Shown one piece after another: positions 31,291-43,430 of a stretch of DNA of 64,000 bases. Under the pieces are notes generated by a model. It searched no databases and was not told the origin of the DNA. It worked only from the letters and a program-made list of their open reading frames with translations. Source of the stretch: Marasmius tenuissimus (Eukaryota; Basidiomycota; Agaricomycetes; Agaricales; Marasmiaceae); contig JAQOTA010000042.1 in NCBI GenBank assembly GCA_029532415.1, forward strand, positions 496,001 through 560,000, given 5' to 3'. Position numbers and translations under genes: made by a program. Positions within the stretch are counted from its first letter, which is position 1. Every line of letters begins with the position of its first letter.

Positions 31291-32993
31291 TCAGTGTCCT
31301 TTGACCCTGCCTTCTAGTCCTGCAAGATGCTCTTCGTCTGAGTTCTCTGTGCCTGTAACTGACCCACCACGTCTCCTGAACTCAATGGCACTATGGATCA
31401 TCCCTTGAGTCTCTCCATTTTGGTCCTCCCCTAGCACGGTCGCTCTAAAGGTTCTTTCATCATTGATTGCCATACCCGAAACTGATCGTACAATGACCAA
31501 GGTTGAAGCAATTCCCTAGAAGCATTATCAGTGATCACCATACCCAACAAAGTTTGTTTTCTGAAGTAGCTTCCTTACCATGATGGGTGCAAAGGAGCAA
31601 TACAGGGCTCTGGACACCAAATTGATCCCATTTGTAATTGCCTGTGCCTTCAATCCTGACTCAGTAGTCTGGAGTAAAGCGTAGTGATACCCCACAGGTA
31701 ATAGGACGGTAAAAATGAGCAGAGTCAGGGGGTACAGTACACCTGATTCGATCCTGCAAGAGATTTCTTTAATTAGCACTGCTATCTGACTGGGGATAAG
31801 GTATAAGCCCACGACGCGTGGATAACCGTCCTAAAAACCATATGAATGGGCTGGTCAAAGTCTTTCGCCACTCGATAGCTGATATAAAACACCCGTCCAG
31901 CTGTACAACGGCGTCAATGAAACGGAGCTTGGCAGGGGGAGGGAGGAGAGCGTCACCAATCAAAGCAGTTAACAAGAAGTTACTACACATATTGCCAATT
32001 GAGAAACATAACAGGACAATTGACTGCGGGGAAATCTTGGGGATCCCTTCGAGAAAGGTAAAGGGGTTTTGATTAACATCATTTTCCCCTCCGAGATGAA
32101 CCATCGTGAGACAACCCAGAACTGATTAAATGTCAACCACTGAAAACATATGGATAATGCCAAAGAGTTACCAGTATTGCCAAAGGAAAACAGCACCGGC
32201 ACAATAATCACTTGAATACGGTGTGCCCAGATCAGGTAGCATCTCCAAATCTTAACAAGTGTCGACAAGCAGTCAACAGGTGAGACTGAAGGCGCGAGCG
32301 AACTATAGGTCCAGCTTACAAGAATTATTTCGGTAATTACGCTGAGAACACAATCAGCAATGGTAGCAATGCAATCAACATACCCAGACCTACTTAGAGA
32401 CTACCGTGAGAGCCTGTAACACATACCCAATCTTGCTGTTCAAACTCGTAAGTAACAGAGAATGAAAATGGAACCACTCAATGAAGCTCACAAAAGAGGA
32501 GACATTAAGTAGGTTATTTTGACCGCAAATTCCGTCAAATCGAGCTGCTCGGGACCATAACGCACGTTCGCAAGCTCAGGTGTGGCCCTCGGCGCATTGT
32601 CATCCATGTTACGGAACAGGGCGTCGATAACGATGTAGTATGTGTTGAGTGCGACGCTCGCGGTGCTGACCATAAACAAACTAGTGATAAGAGCCGTCTG
32701 AAGGTGAAGCCGTTCTTTGCTCCGCTTCACAATGGTCGAGATACAGGCGCTAAATAAAACTAGGTGGATACCTGAAATGAAATGGTCCGGTGAGTCAAAG
32801 CTCGAAAATTCAGGTGAGGACAGAACCATAAGTCAAAAATGAGAGCTGCCAAACGTCTTATCAGTCGGGAACCATACGATGTCAAGAGTTGACTTACACA
32901 GGCCTGGACAATCGGACCAACCACCAAGATATTACATTCAATCAGGTTGTCGAGACAAGAGTTAGAAAGAACAAGATATTCGTTATCGTCCAT
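31291..32993 (-). CDS. multi-pass membrane protein, paralogue of the 6.7-8.1 kb gene
   Basis: Same family and exon logic as the gene at 6670-8075. Supported exons: 32993-32900, 32771-32492, 32435-32394, 32341-32320 (22-nt microexon), one starting at 32250, then internal exons down to 31579, and the last 31515-31291. Motifs in order: NILVVGPIVQ, HLVLFSACI, TASVALNTYYIVIDA, SNVITEIIL, IWRCYLIWAHRIQ, CSNFLLTALIG, IESGVLYPLTLLIF, then IASTLVIVRS and a hydrophilic tail ending EGRVKGH. The middle (32.10-31.75 kb) has alternative splice choices I could not settle. No stop was seen inside the supported exons. Function unknown; the proteins are membrane-embedded with about seven helices. Confidence 0.72.
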
Positions 32994-34064
32994 GATGTTT
33001 GGTCACTGGAGTTCCAGTTGTTTCAAGGTAGGGATATAGGGAATGAGAGGCGTCTGTGCTATAGAAAACGAAACCCTTTTATTCGAAAAGGGTGATTATT
33101 TTTAGGTGGCGTCCTGTATATCAAATTGTCCCGAAGATTGATACTCCAGGACTGCATCTCAAATATTTTGTGCGGGATTAGGAGCTCGCTCACAGCCGCT
33201 TGTATACCTCTAGAACAATCTCGCACAACCCCACATATTTGATCTGTTCACTTCCAAACAGCTCCACGTAAGCTCAAGTAGATGACGCATCGAGACGCGT
33301 CGCGACCCGCTGCTCGTACTGGTCAAGCGCTCTCAATCTGAAAAGCAACCACGCCGTTAATCAGGATCACTTCTTCATCTCGTTCCAAGAGCTTCATCGA
33401 ATGAAAAATAGATGAAGGTCACTGGGATTCTAGTCGAGAACTGAGGTTCTGGCCATGTGCGATTGTTTGGTCATAAACAGGTCAAGTATGTGGAGTCGTG
33501 CAAGATGATTCTAGGGATACAGCTGCAAGGGGTGCCATCTGCATCATGTTCGTCAAACGTTGGAGCTCAATTAATCCATTTTCGAACGCAGCTATAATTG
33601 TCCGCGATAATTACTCATATTTAGAACTGAGATGTTGATTTCACTCTCCATGTCATAAAGATCCACCCGCATTCAGATTGATTAGATCACCATACTTATA
33701 GAGGGGGGTTTAAATAGGTGGACAGGTCCCGGATGATTCTCATGTTTAGAGGGCTATGCGAGAATCCCACTGATTCGGAACATACGTATGCGGCACCACA
33801 GACGACGCATCTCTAGCGCTAATATGAGAAGCGAAATTGAAAGGACATGCTTATAGATTGCACGGCATCCGTGCACTGGGCACAGGTATAGTATAGTAAT
33901 AAGGTTTGATCAGGGGGATGGGGAATCTCTCATTGAGCCTCAGAAACACCCTTAGGGAATGAAGAAAACCGTTGACGGAGTACTCATGTAGGGCATCACG
34001 TCAACACCGGTAATTGTGTATTCATTGTTTGAAGGCACCATATAAAGACCAAAATTATTCAAAC
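32994..34064. other. no gene recognised
   Basis: Upstream flank of the membrane-protein gene. Nothing coding seen. Confidence 0.45.
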
Positions 34065-34635
34065 CAATACTGACCTATTTCACTCAATTCGTATAGTCAC
34101 AGGTCACAGGCCTCAAGTTTCACGAATAATTTTTGTCTGGTCACAGGGTCACAGGGGGCCCATACGAATTGGGCTGGTATGTGACCAAGATTTCGAACTC
34201 ACAAATCTTTTGCGACCAATCATTGTGCCCTATCTTGTTTTTCAGGACTCCGCCTCCAGATCCATATAATACCCGTCTCGATCCTCCTTATCTTAGCTTC
34301 GCCAAAGCTTTTCACCGTACCTAAAGTTCACCGCGGGCTACTAGCTCTGAAGGTCTGAAGGTACCATTGCGCTTGCATTGTGGCGGGTGGTCAAATTCAA
34401 GCTTGAAGCTTGGAAGATCCAGAAAAAGCCACTAGGCTGAGCAGTCACCATTACCGCACAGTGGCAACTTTGGCACCCCAGTACTTGTCAGAGAGTCCCT
34501 CGAGGCTTGAGCGTCCATCCATCCGAGTTTTTCAAACTGGTCACAGGTCACTCAGTAGTCATACGAAATCAAATATTCATATGGAATGGTCACTGGTCAC
34601 AGCCCATATAAATTGAGTTAAATAGGTCAGTATTG
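34065..34635. mobile_element. inverted-repeat (MITE-like) element, about 571 bp
   Basis: The left end CAATACTGACCTATTT, followed by CACTCAATTCGTAT, is repeated inverted at the right end (ATATAAATTGAGTT then AAATAGGTCAGTATTG), roughly 30 of 34 positions. Inside are several GGTCACAG/GTGACC motifs in both orientations. A clear target duplication was not found and the superfamily is not assigned. No ORF. Confidence 0.65.
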
Positions 34636-35287
34636 TGGAAACACAATCAGTTCGGATGGGCTTTTTACTGTGCCCCGTTAGGTGAGACTAGAAATTCGGA
34701 TGACGCCCCGGGGGCATGTGACGCGGAGAAGAAATTCAAAAGTTTAGGCTCCAGAAAGCTGATTTTGGTTCTTTTGGAGGTGTCACAGAGGTAAGAGGTT
34801 AACCTGCGGTGGTCCTATTTAGGAACTGCAGGGTTCCGTAGTTTGTGCGACACGCAGGGACAATTCGGATGGACCCCCTATGACCTAATGACCATACGAG
34901 AAAATTTCGGAAATTTTGGGGCTTGTGTGACTACCGAATTGATTGTATTCCTACAGTAGTGGTGAGAAACGATAGAGGGAATGGAGGCGCCCTCGGGTTG
35001 CTGACGGCATAACTGGTATTGAAAGGTAAACAGACTCGAGCGAAGTAGCTAATTCAGAACGTGTGGGGTGCACGGAGGGTATACAGAGACTCGAGATGGG
35101 ACGGGTGCAAAGGATGATACCATCACAATGAGCGGTTATGATTCAAGATTATATGGGGATAATGATGGTAAAGCGGAACCTTTGAAAAAAAAGCTGTTGG
35201 TGTTAACTCGGGAAGTTCACTTGAGCTTCGTCATCGTTCGTGATTCAGTGTTGCTGAGCAGTGAGCACAGACACCATGCATTCCACG
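34636..35287. other. no gene recognised
   Basis: Nothing supported between the inverted-repeat element and the F-box duplicate. Confidence 0.45.
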
Positions 35288-35292
35288 TTAAA

Positions 35293-36757
35293 CTACTACC
35301 TTTCATCCCGCATTAACTATAGCCTTCATCCCTTGACTATCACAAGCTCTGAGAGGCTCGTACAAAGAGTCATCCGTCTCACGGCATAGAATGCACAGCT
35401 GGGGCAAAAACCTATTTTGTTGCGGAATATGAAGCAAAAATATGACGCCTTGCTTTCCGGTGAGTATTTTTACTCAAAATATGTGAAATCCAATTCAATT
35501 TCGACTATTTCCAGCCCAAATATGTGTTCAAGTGTGGGGCGTCATATTTTTCTGGCATATTTCCATGCAAAAATAATGTTCACACCCAGCTGTGATGTAT
35601 AGAGCGGCGGTCCTGAGCGATACCTGCTGGAACGTGGTTGGAGAATTCGCAGGATACGAACGTGATCGGACCATCTCCACGTATTCCCTATCGGCACTGA
35701 AATGGCTCCGAATTTGAAGGTCGAGGTATTTGAGGAGAAAGACCGGTACCGGTTGTGCTCTATAACGGATCCAGGTTGTCCACATTTGGTACCCGGTCTT
35801 TATCTTATCAATTACATACTTGTGTATCTTATCTTATCCCACATTCACATATCCCGGCGTTTAGCGGTGGTATTAGTAAGCTTCTATTCTTGTATCCACA
35901 CCATAGGAATCTACAATGCTGGCATGCTCACTTGGCCTCTAGGCCTAGTCCGATACGAGAACCGGAAGCGTTACATGCTCCTTATTTGGTTCCAACAGCG
36001 TCTCCCAACCTCTGAGACAAGAAACTTCGTCACGGTCTTGACATCCCCATCGCTCGACTCTTTCGGTATGGTATACTCCGCGGTGAAAATCTCTTTGACG
36101 GTGAGGAGCTCCAGTTGGGGCGTCTCCTGGAGAGCCACGACAACATCACTGTCAAGAAAGTGGTAAATCATCGACTATCATCTCCGTCAACTTCAGGCAT
36201 TGACCAGAGCGTTTGATAAAGTCGCGAAACACCACAAAAGGTCAAACTCCAATGATGACCTCGTCTTTGTTCCAGTCTCCATTGAGATATATCCCCTCCA
36301 ACGCTGGGAGCGTCAAAGTGGCCGTCAAGTGAGGATATATCCCCTTCTTGCTGTAGAGGTACGTCTCCAGCTCAGAGACCTTCGGACATTCGATTTAGTC
36401 ATTTTGCCATTGTAACAACCCCTGGTCTGCAGATCCTACAGAGTCGCGTGTTGTGTGAATCGGCACGGACGCGTAAAAGATTGATTCGACAGTGCTTGCA
36501 TGCGTTCGCAGGATATCTAACGAGTTAGCAAACGAGCCCTCGGGCCCGTACTCGAAGATGAGTTCTTTGATGAACTTGCCTACCGGAAACAAACGGATCG
36601 GAAGGTGATCGTAATGATTGTGTTGAACGGCGAGGCATTCCAGCGTCGGAGATTCCTTCAACTGCTCTTTGAGAACGATGCAACCAACCTGGGAGAGATG
36701 TACCGACCAACAAACAAAAGTCCGGATCGACGGAAGTGAGATAATTTCGCGTTGAGC
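35293..36757 (-). pseudogene. F-box-like gene, duplicated copy, 5'-truncated and broken
   Basis: Second copy of the F-box gene at 8.4-10.6 kb. Recognisable pieces are ...SPTLECLAVQ to SVGSADQG (36661-36400), DSDVVVALQETPQLE to VTKFLVSE (36160-35990) and QPVPVFLLKYLDLQIRSHF to LRTAALY (35770-35600). The F-box itself and the start are gone: homology ends abruptly at 36757, where sequence equivalent to 11847 begins. It also carries a 197-bp foldback insertion (35396-35592) and about 190 extra bp near 35780-35985. It lacks the solo LTR of copy 1 and so gives that insertion's empty site. Confidence 0.85.
35396..35592. mobile_element. 197-bp foldback MITE
   Basis: Ends CAGCTGGG...CCCAGCTG, with inverted similarity extending about 58 bp inward, including a perfect AAAAATATGACGCC / GGCGTCATATTTTT pair. 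It is absent from the equivalent place in F-box copy 1 (near 8480). The flanks agree only partly (GAATGCA / TGATGTA), so the target duplication is degraded or uncertain. The CAG ends suggest a hAT-like origin but do not prove it. Confidence 0.75.
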
Positions 36758-37456
36758 AATTGCCCGTGCTTATGGATCAGAGGGCTAAATGGCTCGATTA
36801 GTAGGCTCGAGGAAAGTTGGCATATCATTGTTTTCCTCGACCCGTGACCTTGGCATTTGATCTTTCCAAGTCGGCGAGTTATTTCCATGAACATTCGCCT
36901 CTCTGATCTAGGGGACACTGCCAGCCTGATTCTCTCCCCATGTATAAGTGTTGGTCGACAAGGTCCCAATGGGTACGTTCCTCTCACAAAAATTCGCGTT
37001 CAGAATTCGATTTGAGAATCTGACGTTGACCTACACAGACGTGCCATTATTGACGCTCTCTCAACCCTCACATGCCCCTCGAGCTCTGTGTTTCATTCCC
37101 CACACAGTGGCCAGCTTTCAGACACTCCGAAGACGGTGGTCCAACGCTTCTAGGACGCCGCGGCGGCGAAACTTCGGATATCTACTTGGCAGCAGCTATA
37201 GATGTAGTGATTGGGTCATAGCCAAGTATGTGAGGTTCATTGCATTGATGTTAAGTCTGACCATTTCTTCAATGAACCCCACACCACAGATGAACTAATT
37301 TACATGTGGGTCGTTAAAGCCACGAAGACCTGTGGCCGGAAGGTTCTGAAAACCGGTAAAGTATTTTACCTTGTATCTCAATATTGATATACATTATATG
37401 TACATCATGATACTAATTCAGAACCTTCAAAACCTCATCAAACTCCCACCTGACCC
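36758..37456. repeat. segmental duplication, copy 2, ending in a GST fragment
   Basis: Same order and orientation as 11847-12536. The last about 35 bp (37422-37456) correspond to the 3' end of the GST gene. The copy stops where the copia LTR begins at 37457, and the rest of GST is not found elsewhere in the window. Confidence 0.85.
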
Positions 37457-37767
37457 TGATGAGCCGGCATGACGCCTAGCACAGAGGACTACAACACGGC
37501 TACACTACTACTTACCAGAGAGGAGTTTAGAGAGATAGAGGCAAGACGTAGAAGCTCAAGCACACTGTTGATTCAAGTAGAGAACTACAAGCTTATATAC
37601 ATGTAGAGACACTAGTAAATACCATATAAGGATGACAATAGAAATTGTACATATGATCATAAGTAGAAATGATAAATGGAACAATAGTCCCGCATAATGC
37701 AATTGCGGGAAGTGTGAACCGAGACTTCGGATATACCGGGATCTAATTATAGTCCACGGATTCAACA
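37457..37767 (-). repeat. copia A 3' LTR
   Basis: 311 bp, plus-strand reading TGATGAGCCGG...CGGATTCAACA. It abuts the truncated GST fragment on its left and the polypurine tract on its right. Confidence 0.88.
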
Positions 37768-37809
37768 CACCCCCTCGCTAAGTGCAGCTGAAAAGCACAT
37801 CTGAGCGAA

Positions 37810-39255
37810 TCAAGTGGACGAATAGAATTCAAGTCCAAGGTGATCTCTGAACCGTGAGAATTTCTCATGTCCGAGATTCTTTGTGAACATGTCTGCGGGA
37901 TTATAGACTCCTTTGATGAAGAACAATTCAACTTTGCCATTTTCAACACACGATCGAATATAATGATATTGAATATTGATGTGCTTGGTTCGGCATTCTT
38001 GAACCGGATTAGATGCAATGAAGATAGAGCCTTGATTGTCTCCACAGATCGGAATAGGACCCAAGTCGATTCCAAGTTTAGAGAGTAGTGATCTTATCCA
38101 GGAGGCTTGACGGCTGCAATCCGATAGTGCCATATACTCAGCCTCAGTGGAAGAAAGAGCTACAGTCTTCTGGGCGTGTGATTGCCACTTGAAGAAGTAG
38201 CTCGTAATTGAATGGTGTTTGATAGGATCAGTAGCCTAATCTGAGTCTTTGAACGTAAGAAGACCTCTATCAGAGTCACCATCATAGACAAGTGAATAAT
38301 CTGATGTGCCAGCAAGATAGTGACAAATATACAGAGCTTTATTGAGGTGTTCCTTTGTTGGATTAGAAGAGAACTGGGAAAGCTTCATAACTGCATAGGC
38401 AATATCAGAACATGTACCCAGCATAATGTACAGAAGTGACCCAATCACAGACTGGAATTTGGAGCAAATAGCAGGATTGACTGGACCATCATTGGGAGTT
38501 GGCACATAACCAGCAGGTAAGGGCGTAGGAGCACCTTTTGCATTCTGCATCCCGAAATGTTCAAGGACTTTCTTCAGATAATCCTTTTGGTCAATCATGA
38601 TATTATTGCCTTCGCGACGAATGCTCATGCGAAGAAACTCGCTAGCATCACCCATATCGCGGCATTCCCATCAAGCCATAAACTCGGCTTTCTTCTTGTC
38701 AACAAGAGCTTTGTTAGGACCCATGAAGAGTGCATCGTCAACATATATAATCACATACACAACTTCACCACTCTTCGGATCTTTGCAGATGAAGAGTCCT
38801 GCATCAGAAGTTAGGTGTTTGAAGCCTAGTACTTCCATGGACGAGCTGAGGGTTCACCACCACTCAAAGGCAGCTTGCTTCAGTCCATATAATGCACAAT
38901 GCAGGCGTAGTACCTTACGTTCTTGGCCCTTGACCTTGAAGCCTTCAGGTTGTTCCATGTAAATCTCCTCAACAAGATTGCTGTAAAGAAAGGCATTCTT
39001 TACATCAACTGAGGTGATGTACCAGTTCTTGAGAGCTGCAAGGGCAAGCATCATCCAAACAGTCTCATATTGAACGACTGGAGAGAAGATCTCATCAAAA
39101 TCGACACCTTCGACTTGAGAGAAACCCTTGGCAACAAGACTAGCTTTCTTGCGACCATTCGACTTTATGTCGAAGACCCATCTATTTCTGATGGCTTTGC
39201 GACCTTTAGGCAAGTCACAGAGTTCAAAGACCTTCCACTTATGAAGTGCCTCAAG
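37810..39255 (-). pseudogene. copia A reverse transcriptase and RNase H
   Basis: The RT segment opens with LPKGRKAIRNRWVFDIK and SLVAKGFSQVEGVDFDEIFSPV, then DVKNAFLYSNL and the catalytic YVDD box (about 38740). After it come FLRMSIRREG..., KVLEHFGMQNAK and IGSLLYIMLGTCSDIAYAV. RNase H follows with SSTEAEYMALSDC and DNQGSIFIASNP and ends ADMFTKNLG...LGLEFYSS. Lesions: TAG in place of a conserved Trp codon at 38236, loss of about seven residues before WQSHAQKT, and frameshifts around 38.66-38.85 kb. This is the C-terminal half of the cop polyprotein. Confidence 0.9.
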
Positions 39256-39577
39256 TGATGAGCTGGCATGACACCTAGCGCAGAGGACTACAACATGGCT
39301 ATACTACTACTTACCAGAGAGAAGTTTAGAGAGGTAGAGGCAAGACGTAGAAGCTCAAGCACACTGTCAATTCTAGTAGAGAGTTACGAGCTTATATACA
39401 TGTAGGAGCAATAGAATCTAACATATAAGGATAATAATAGAAATTGTACATATGAGCATAGTGTACAATGAAGAATAGAAAAATAGCAAATGCATTGTCC
39501 CGCATAATACAATGGCAGGAAGTATGAACCGGGACTTTGGATATACCGGGATCTGATTCTAGTCCACGGATTCAACA
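39256..39577. mobile_element. solo LTR (copia family A) in the pol of element A, TSD TCAAG
   Basis: 322 bp, ends TGATGAGCTGG...ATTCAACA, flanked by TCAAG at 39251-39255 and 39578-39582. It splits the pol frame between ...CHKEL and EALHKWKVFEL, which join in frame once the LTR and one TSD copy are removed. Confidence 0.93.
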
Positions 39578-41469
39578 TCAAGTTCTTTGTGGCAAGTGTT
39601 CTTCCATTCCTTCTGTTGCTCAACAGGCAACTTTAGAATATCGTGGAGTGTCCACTCTCTGATATTCGAGAAATCAGGAGTATTGGACGTTGGAAGCAAA
39701 TTGTGAACTGGAACAGCATTGTTCAGCAGATAAATCACGAATCCTACTCCCCCTTCTTGGGTAAGTCTTTCGACTACACTTTCTTCCTCATGTGACTCAG
39801 TGCTTCCACTGGGTTCTGGAGCAGGCGGAGGTGGAAGTGGACCAGGAATCCCCTTTTTGCCACCTTTGCCTTTCCTAGATTGCGAAGAGCTAGGACAATC
39901 AACTGGATGCGAAGGTTCCTTATCTCCAGTGATGTTTCTCCAAGTATTCTTATTCTCTAAGTTGTGAATTATGTCTGAGGGTTTATTCAGGTTCCACCTT
40001 TCCCCAAATATATTACCAGGTTGCGTTGTACCCTTCTGCTGCTGGTGCAGGCAGAGGAACGGTGGGCTCACCTGGAGGCATTGGAGGACCAGACTGAGGC
40101 CACCTGCAGGTTCGTCAACCTGAGGTTCTGATCTCTTAGAAGGTTTGGAGCGACGTCTGAGATCTGGGAATGGAGTATCGTCCCATCCGTCATCAGAGTC
40201 TTCATCTTCCGAAGGAATGTTGGGATTTTCACCCAAGGTGAATGGTTCACTACCAACAGGTGTGAAGCCACGAGTTTTGGCATTAGGACACCTAGAATAC
40301 AGCATCTCATCGAATAGTGCAGTGCTACCTTTGAATACAGAATTATTACTTTGCATGAACAGGAATCCTTTCATTCTGTCTTGGTAGCCGATGAAGGTCA
40401 TCAACTTGCTATGAGGAGCAACCTTATTCTTCCTACGATCTTCAGGAATAAAGACGTAAGCTGCACAACCCATAACTTGGAGATGTGAAACATCAGGTGC
40501 TTCGCTGAAAAGCATTTCAAACGGAGTTTGCCAGCTCAAACATTGCACAGGAGTGCGGTTGTAGAGGTGGACGGCGTGCACATGGCAGAATTCCCACCAG
40601 GACTGAGGCATACAAGCTTCAAAGCGAAGAGCTTCAGCCTTCTCATGAATAGTCCTGTTGAACTGTTCCGCATGACCGTTTTGTTGTGGTGTATATGGTA
40701 TGCTTTGATCCCTTTGGATCCCATACTCTTCCAGTGCTGCATCAAACCTATCTCCTTTGTACTCTCCCCCTTCATCGGACATCCATGTCTTGACAACAGC
40801 ATTGAATTGCATCTTGACCATGGTAAGGAAGTCCCTCAAAGCAGGTACTGCCTCGTCTTTCGTCTTGAGCTTGGAGGTCCAAACGTAGGACATGCAGTCA
40901 TTGAGAAAAGAGATGTAGTACTTGTACTGGTGATATGATTCTACCAGGTACCACTTCAGATCCGAATGTATGCGTTCAAACGGTTTAGAAACTCTTGTAG
41001 TAGAGTTGGGGAACAATTTCTCATGCATCTTGCCTTCAGCACAACCACAACACAGAGGTGTCTTCTTAGTAGGCATCTTAAGGTCAAGTGGGAAACCTTG
41101 CGTATTTTTCCAAGCTTTATTCAGGGTTTTATCCAATGAATGCCCAAAGTGTCCGTGCTCAATATCATAGTCGACGTTATAAACGACCAACTTGCCCAAT
41201 AAAACTTCAGCAGATGCTTTCCGCGAGTGAACCCAATAAATGGTTTGACCAGGCATATGAGGGTGGGAAACAAGCAACTGTCATCACTGTGATGAGTAGA
41301 AGGCCAATTTCTTCACATTTCCACGAATTAAAAGACCATCTTGAAGGAACTCTCCCATGGATAGCAAGTGTATATCCAATTGTGGTATGTAATAGACAGG
41401 ATAGAGTTGCGAAACACGCTCAGTAAGTTTCCCGTCATGTCTTTCAACGTTATGCTTAGAGAAGACTGT
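39578..41469 (-). pseudogene. copia A pre-integrase and integrase region
   Basis: From 41469: LYPVYYIPQLDIHLLSMGEF (protease-integrase linker), a GAG-pre-integrase zinc motif (HGHFGHSLD...CCGCAEGK), then the integrase core with HSDLKWYLV, WMSDEGGEYKG and PQQNGHAEQFNRTIHEKAEAL, the D,D,E catalytic set. An acidic/Pro-rich stretch follows, ending ...EWTLHDILKLPVEQQKEWKNTCHKEL. The frame is open from 41277 to the solo LTR, with one stop just upstream (about 41281), so this is the best preserved part of element A. Confidence 0.9.
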
Positions 41470-42369
41470 TGTTACGGACCGTATACGCAGACCGCTGCAC
41501 GTAACAGGTACGATTTTAAGACCTATGCGGCGATACACGAAACTAACACAACAACTCTGGAATGGGACTGAGGCAGCAAAATGTTTACTACAAGACCACC
41601 GTAGATACTAGTAGCTACTGTAAAAGTAACTAGTAATATAACGTAACTCAGAGAACACTTACTAGAACTTGCGAAAATCCAAATGAGTCCTTTGGGACTC
41701 GAAACTAAGGCTTCAGGGAGCTCGGGAAAACACTAAAACACTCGCAAAACACACAGAGAGAGAGAAAGAGGAGCTAGGGCTCAACTCCAGAGACTTAAAA
41801 CACACAAAAGCTAAGGGGAAACAACAAGAATATCTAGGCTGAGGTTTCAGTAGAAACCTCAGGCCTTTTATACGATTTGGACTGCCTACTGCACTGCCTA
41901 CAAGTATCTACATAGCCTACGTGCAAGTCCTAGGAATTACGGGGTATCCTTGGACTTACTGGGTCTCGGGATTTACTTTCCCGAGAAAGCTGTTCTATTG
42001 AATAACATGTCTACAGAGCCTGCGCACTGCCTGACAGGATGTTCATGGATGGAAATAACAGCTATCATTGGGGTTTTCAAGAGGGAAGGACTGCAAGAAA
42101 AGGGGAAAAGTCGGAAATTAATGGGTCCCTGGGGGAATACACTTGGTATTTGAGTAATTTGGGGACCCCAGGAGCACTGGTCAGTTGGGAAACCATTGTC
42201 CACGGTCGTGTGACCTCGACGTGTGGTCTAGGCGGGTGTTTGTCGGCGCTTTGCAATGGTCTACTGGGTCCCGACTGAGATGATCACTTCTTGAGATCTT
42301 ATCATGACATGCTTCGGAAATTGGACTTGGACTCAGGTGTACGGATGATGAGAGTCACGATCTGTAACA
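41470..42369. mobile_element. 900-bp solo LTR with target duplication ACTGT
   Basis: Ends TGTTACGGACC...GATCTGTAACA, flanked by ACTGT at 41465-41469 and 42370-42374. It splits the pol frame of element A within KGKGTV-FSKH. The TGTTAC/GTAACA ends and length resemble basidiomycete gypsy LTRs such as the one at 25536-26436, but I see no clear homology between the two. No ORF. Confidence 0.9.
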
Positions 42370-42798
42370 ACTGTGCCTTTACCCTTAATTTGTATAGGGT
42401 TGCCTTTATTCACAGTATTTACGATAGGACCATCAAGCAATTCATATTCAGCAAAGTCATTCATATTGTTCGTGAAATGAGAGGAGGCACCAGAATCAAG
42501 GAGCCAACCCTGTGTGTTGTTCACACTTTTCTTTCCCTTACATTGAGTACATCTCACAAAGTGGGTGGAAATAGCATTGCAAAAATGTACAAGTGATACC
42601 AGATCACTACGACTACCGCGTGCACTACTGATACCAACTAGTTGAGAGCAGCACTGTAGGTTTGCATCAGCTTGGGAAAGCAGGTCAAGATATAGTACTT
42701 GCCTGTCATTGTGGAACAATCCAAGAGAGACATCATCTGGGACGTCCTCAACCCCTGCAGCTTCGGCAATATTGTTGTCAATATCATTACCGAATAGA
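42370..42798 (-). pseudogene. copia A gag C-terminus and protease start
   Basis: Contains HFVRCTQCKGKKSVNNTQGWLLDSGASSHFT, where DSG is the catalytic aspartate motif of the retroviral-type protease, followed by NPIQIKGKGTV up to the LTR at 42369. On its other side it continues, after removal of 42799-46841, into ...SMEDMTSL at 46842. Confidence 0.85.
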
Positions 42799-43172
42799 TG
42801 TTGAGCCAGCATAGTTAAAGTGCACAGTGGGTATAACGAAGTAAACCTCACATGGGTAATACACAGAGTGTTCTTGTAGACTTGAGATGCTTGAGAAGAG
42901 GTGATAATCGAGTGGATTGTCCTAAGGCTTAAGGCCTTGGAATACCAGCTTTTATACACAAGTTTCTGTACATGTAAGAGTAATTACAATACTATGAAAC
43001 CACTACTAGAAGTAGGTATTTAGCCAATACTAATGAGTCTTTCGTCCGTTGTGCCTCGCACTTTGGACTATAAGCATCATACTTGATGCAACTACATACG
43101 TAGTAGATATCTACAGTGTCAGTTGTGAAGCAATAACTATGTAGATACATTCTTGCATGAGAGCGCAAGTGT
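42799..43172. mobile_element. solo LTR (family L1), left part; TSD ATAGA
   Basis: Begins TGTTGAGCCAGCATAG, preceded by ATAGA (42794-42798). It continues at 46755-46841 after the inserted copia element C. Homologous to the solo LTR at 8635-9159. Confidence 0.92.
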
Positions 43173-43430
43173 TGTTGAATCCGGACTCCCGGATATATGG
43201 ACCGTTGTATCAGGCCGCATCTATGCTTCAATTGTTTCACTATGATCTATGTTATTCCTAGACACTCCTGATATAGTAGCTACAGCCACACCTGTATAGT
43301 ATATAAGTAGCTCTGTATCTACATGCAATACCAGTACTTTTACTACTCTCGTTGCTGCCTCTAAGCCTATCTCCAGGTGAGCTAGTCTGTCCCATGCTGC
43401 CACTGCGTGGGCAGGACCTCTGCCTCAACA
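43173..43430 (+). repeat. copia C 5' LTR
   Basis: 258 bp, followed at 43431 by the half-tRNA-iMet primer site GGTTATGGGCCC. Confidence 0.95.

Noticed and set aside
25536..42369. The 901-bp gypsy LTR (25536-26436) and the 900-bp solo LTR (41470-42369) as one family
   Set aside because: They share only length and TGTTAC/GTAACA ends; I see no internal similarity by eye.
43221..43403. 60-aa minus-strand frame present twice (also at 46545-46727)
   Set aside because: It lies in both copia C LTRs; identity reflects the LTRs, not a gene.
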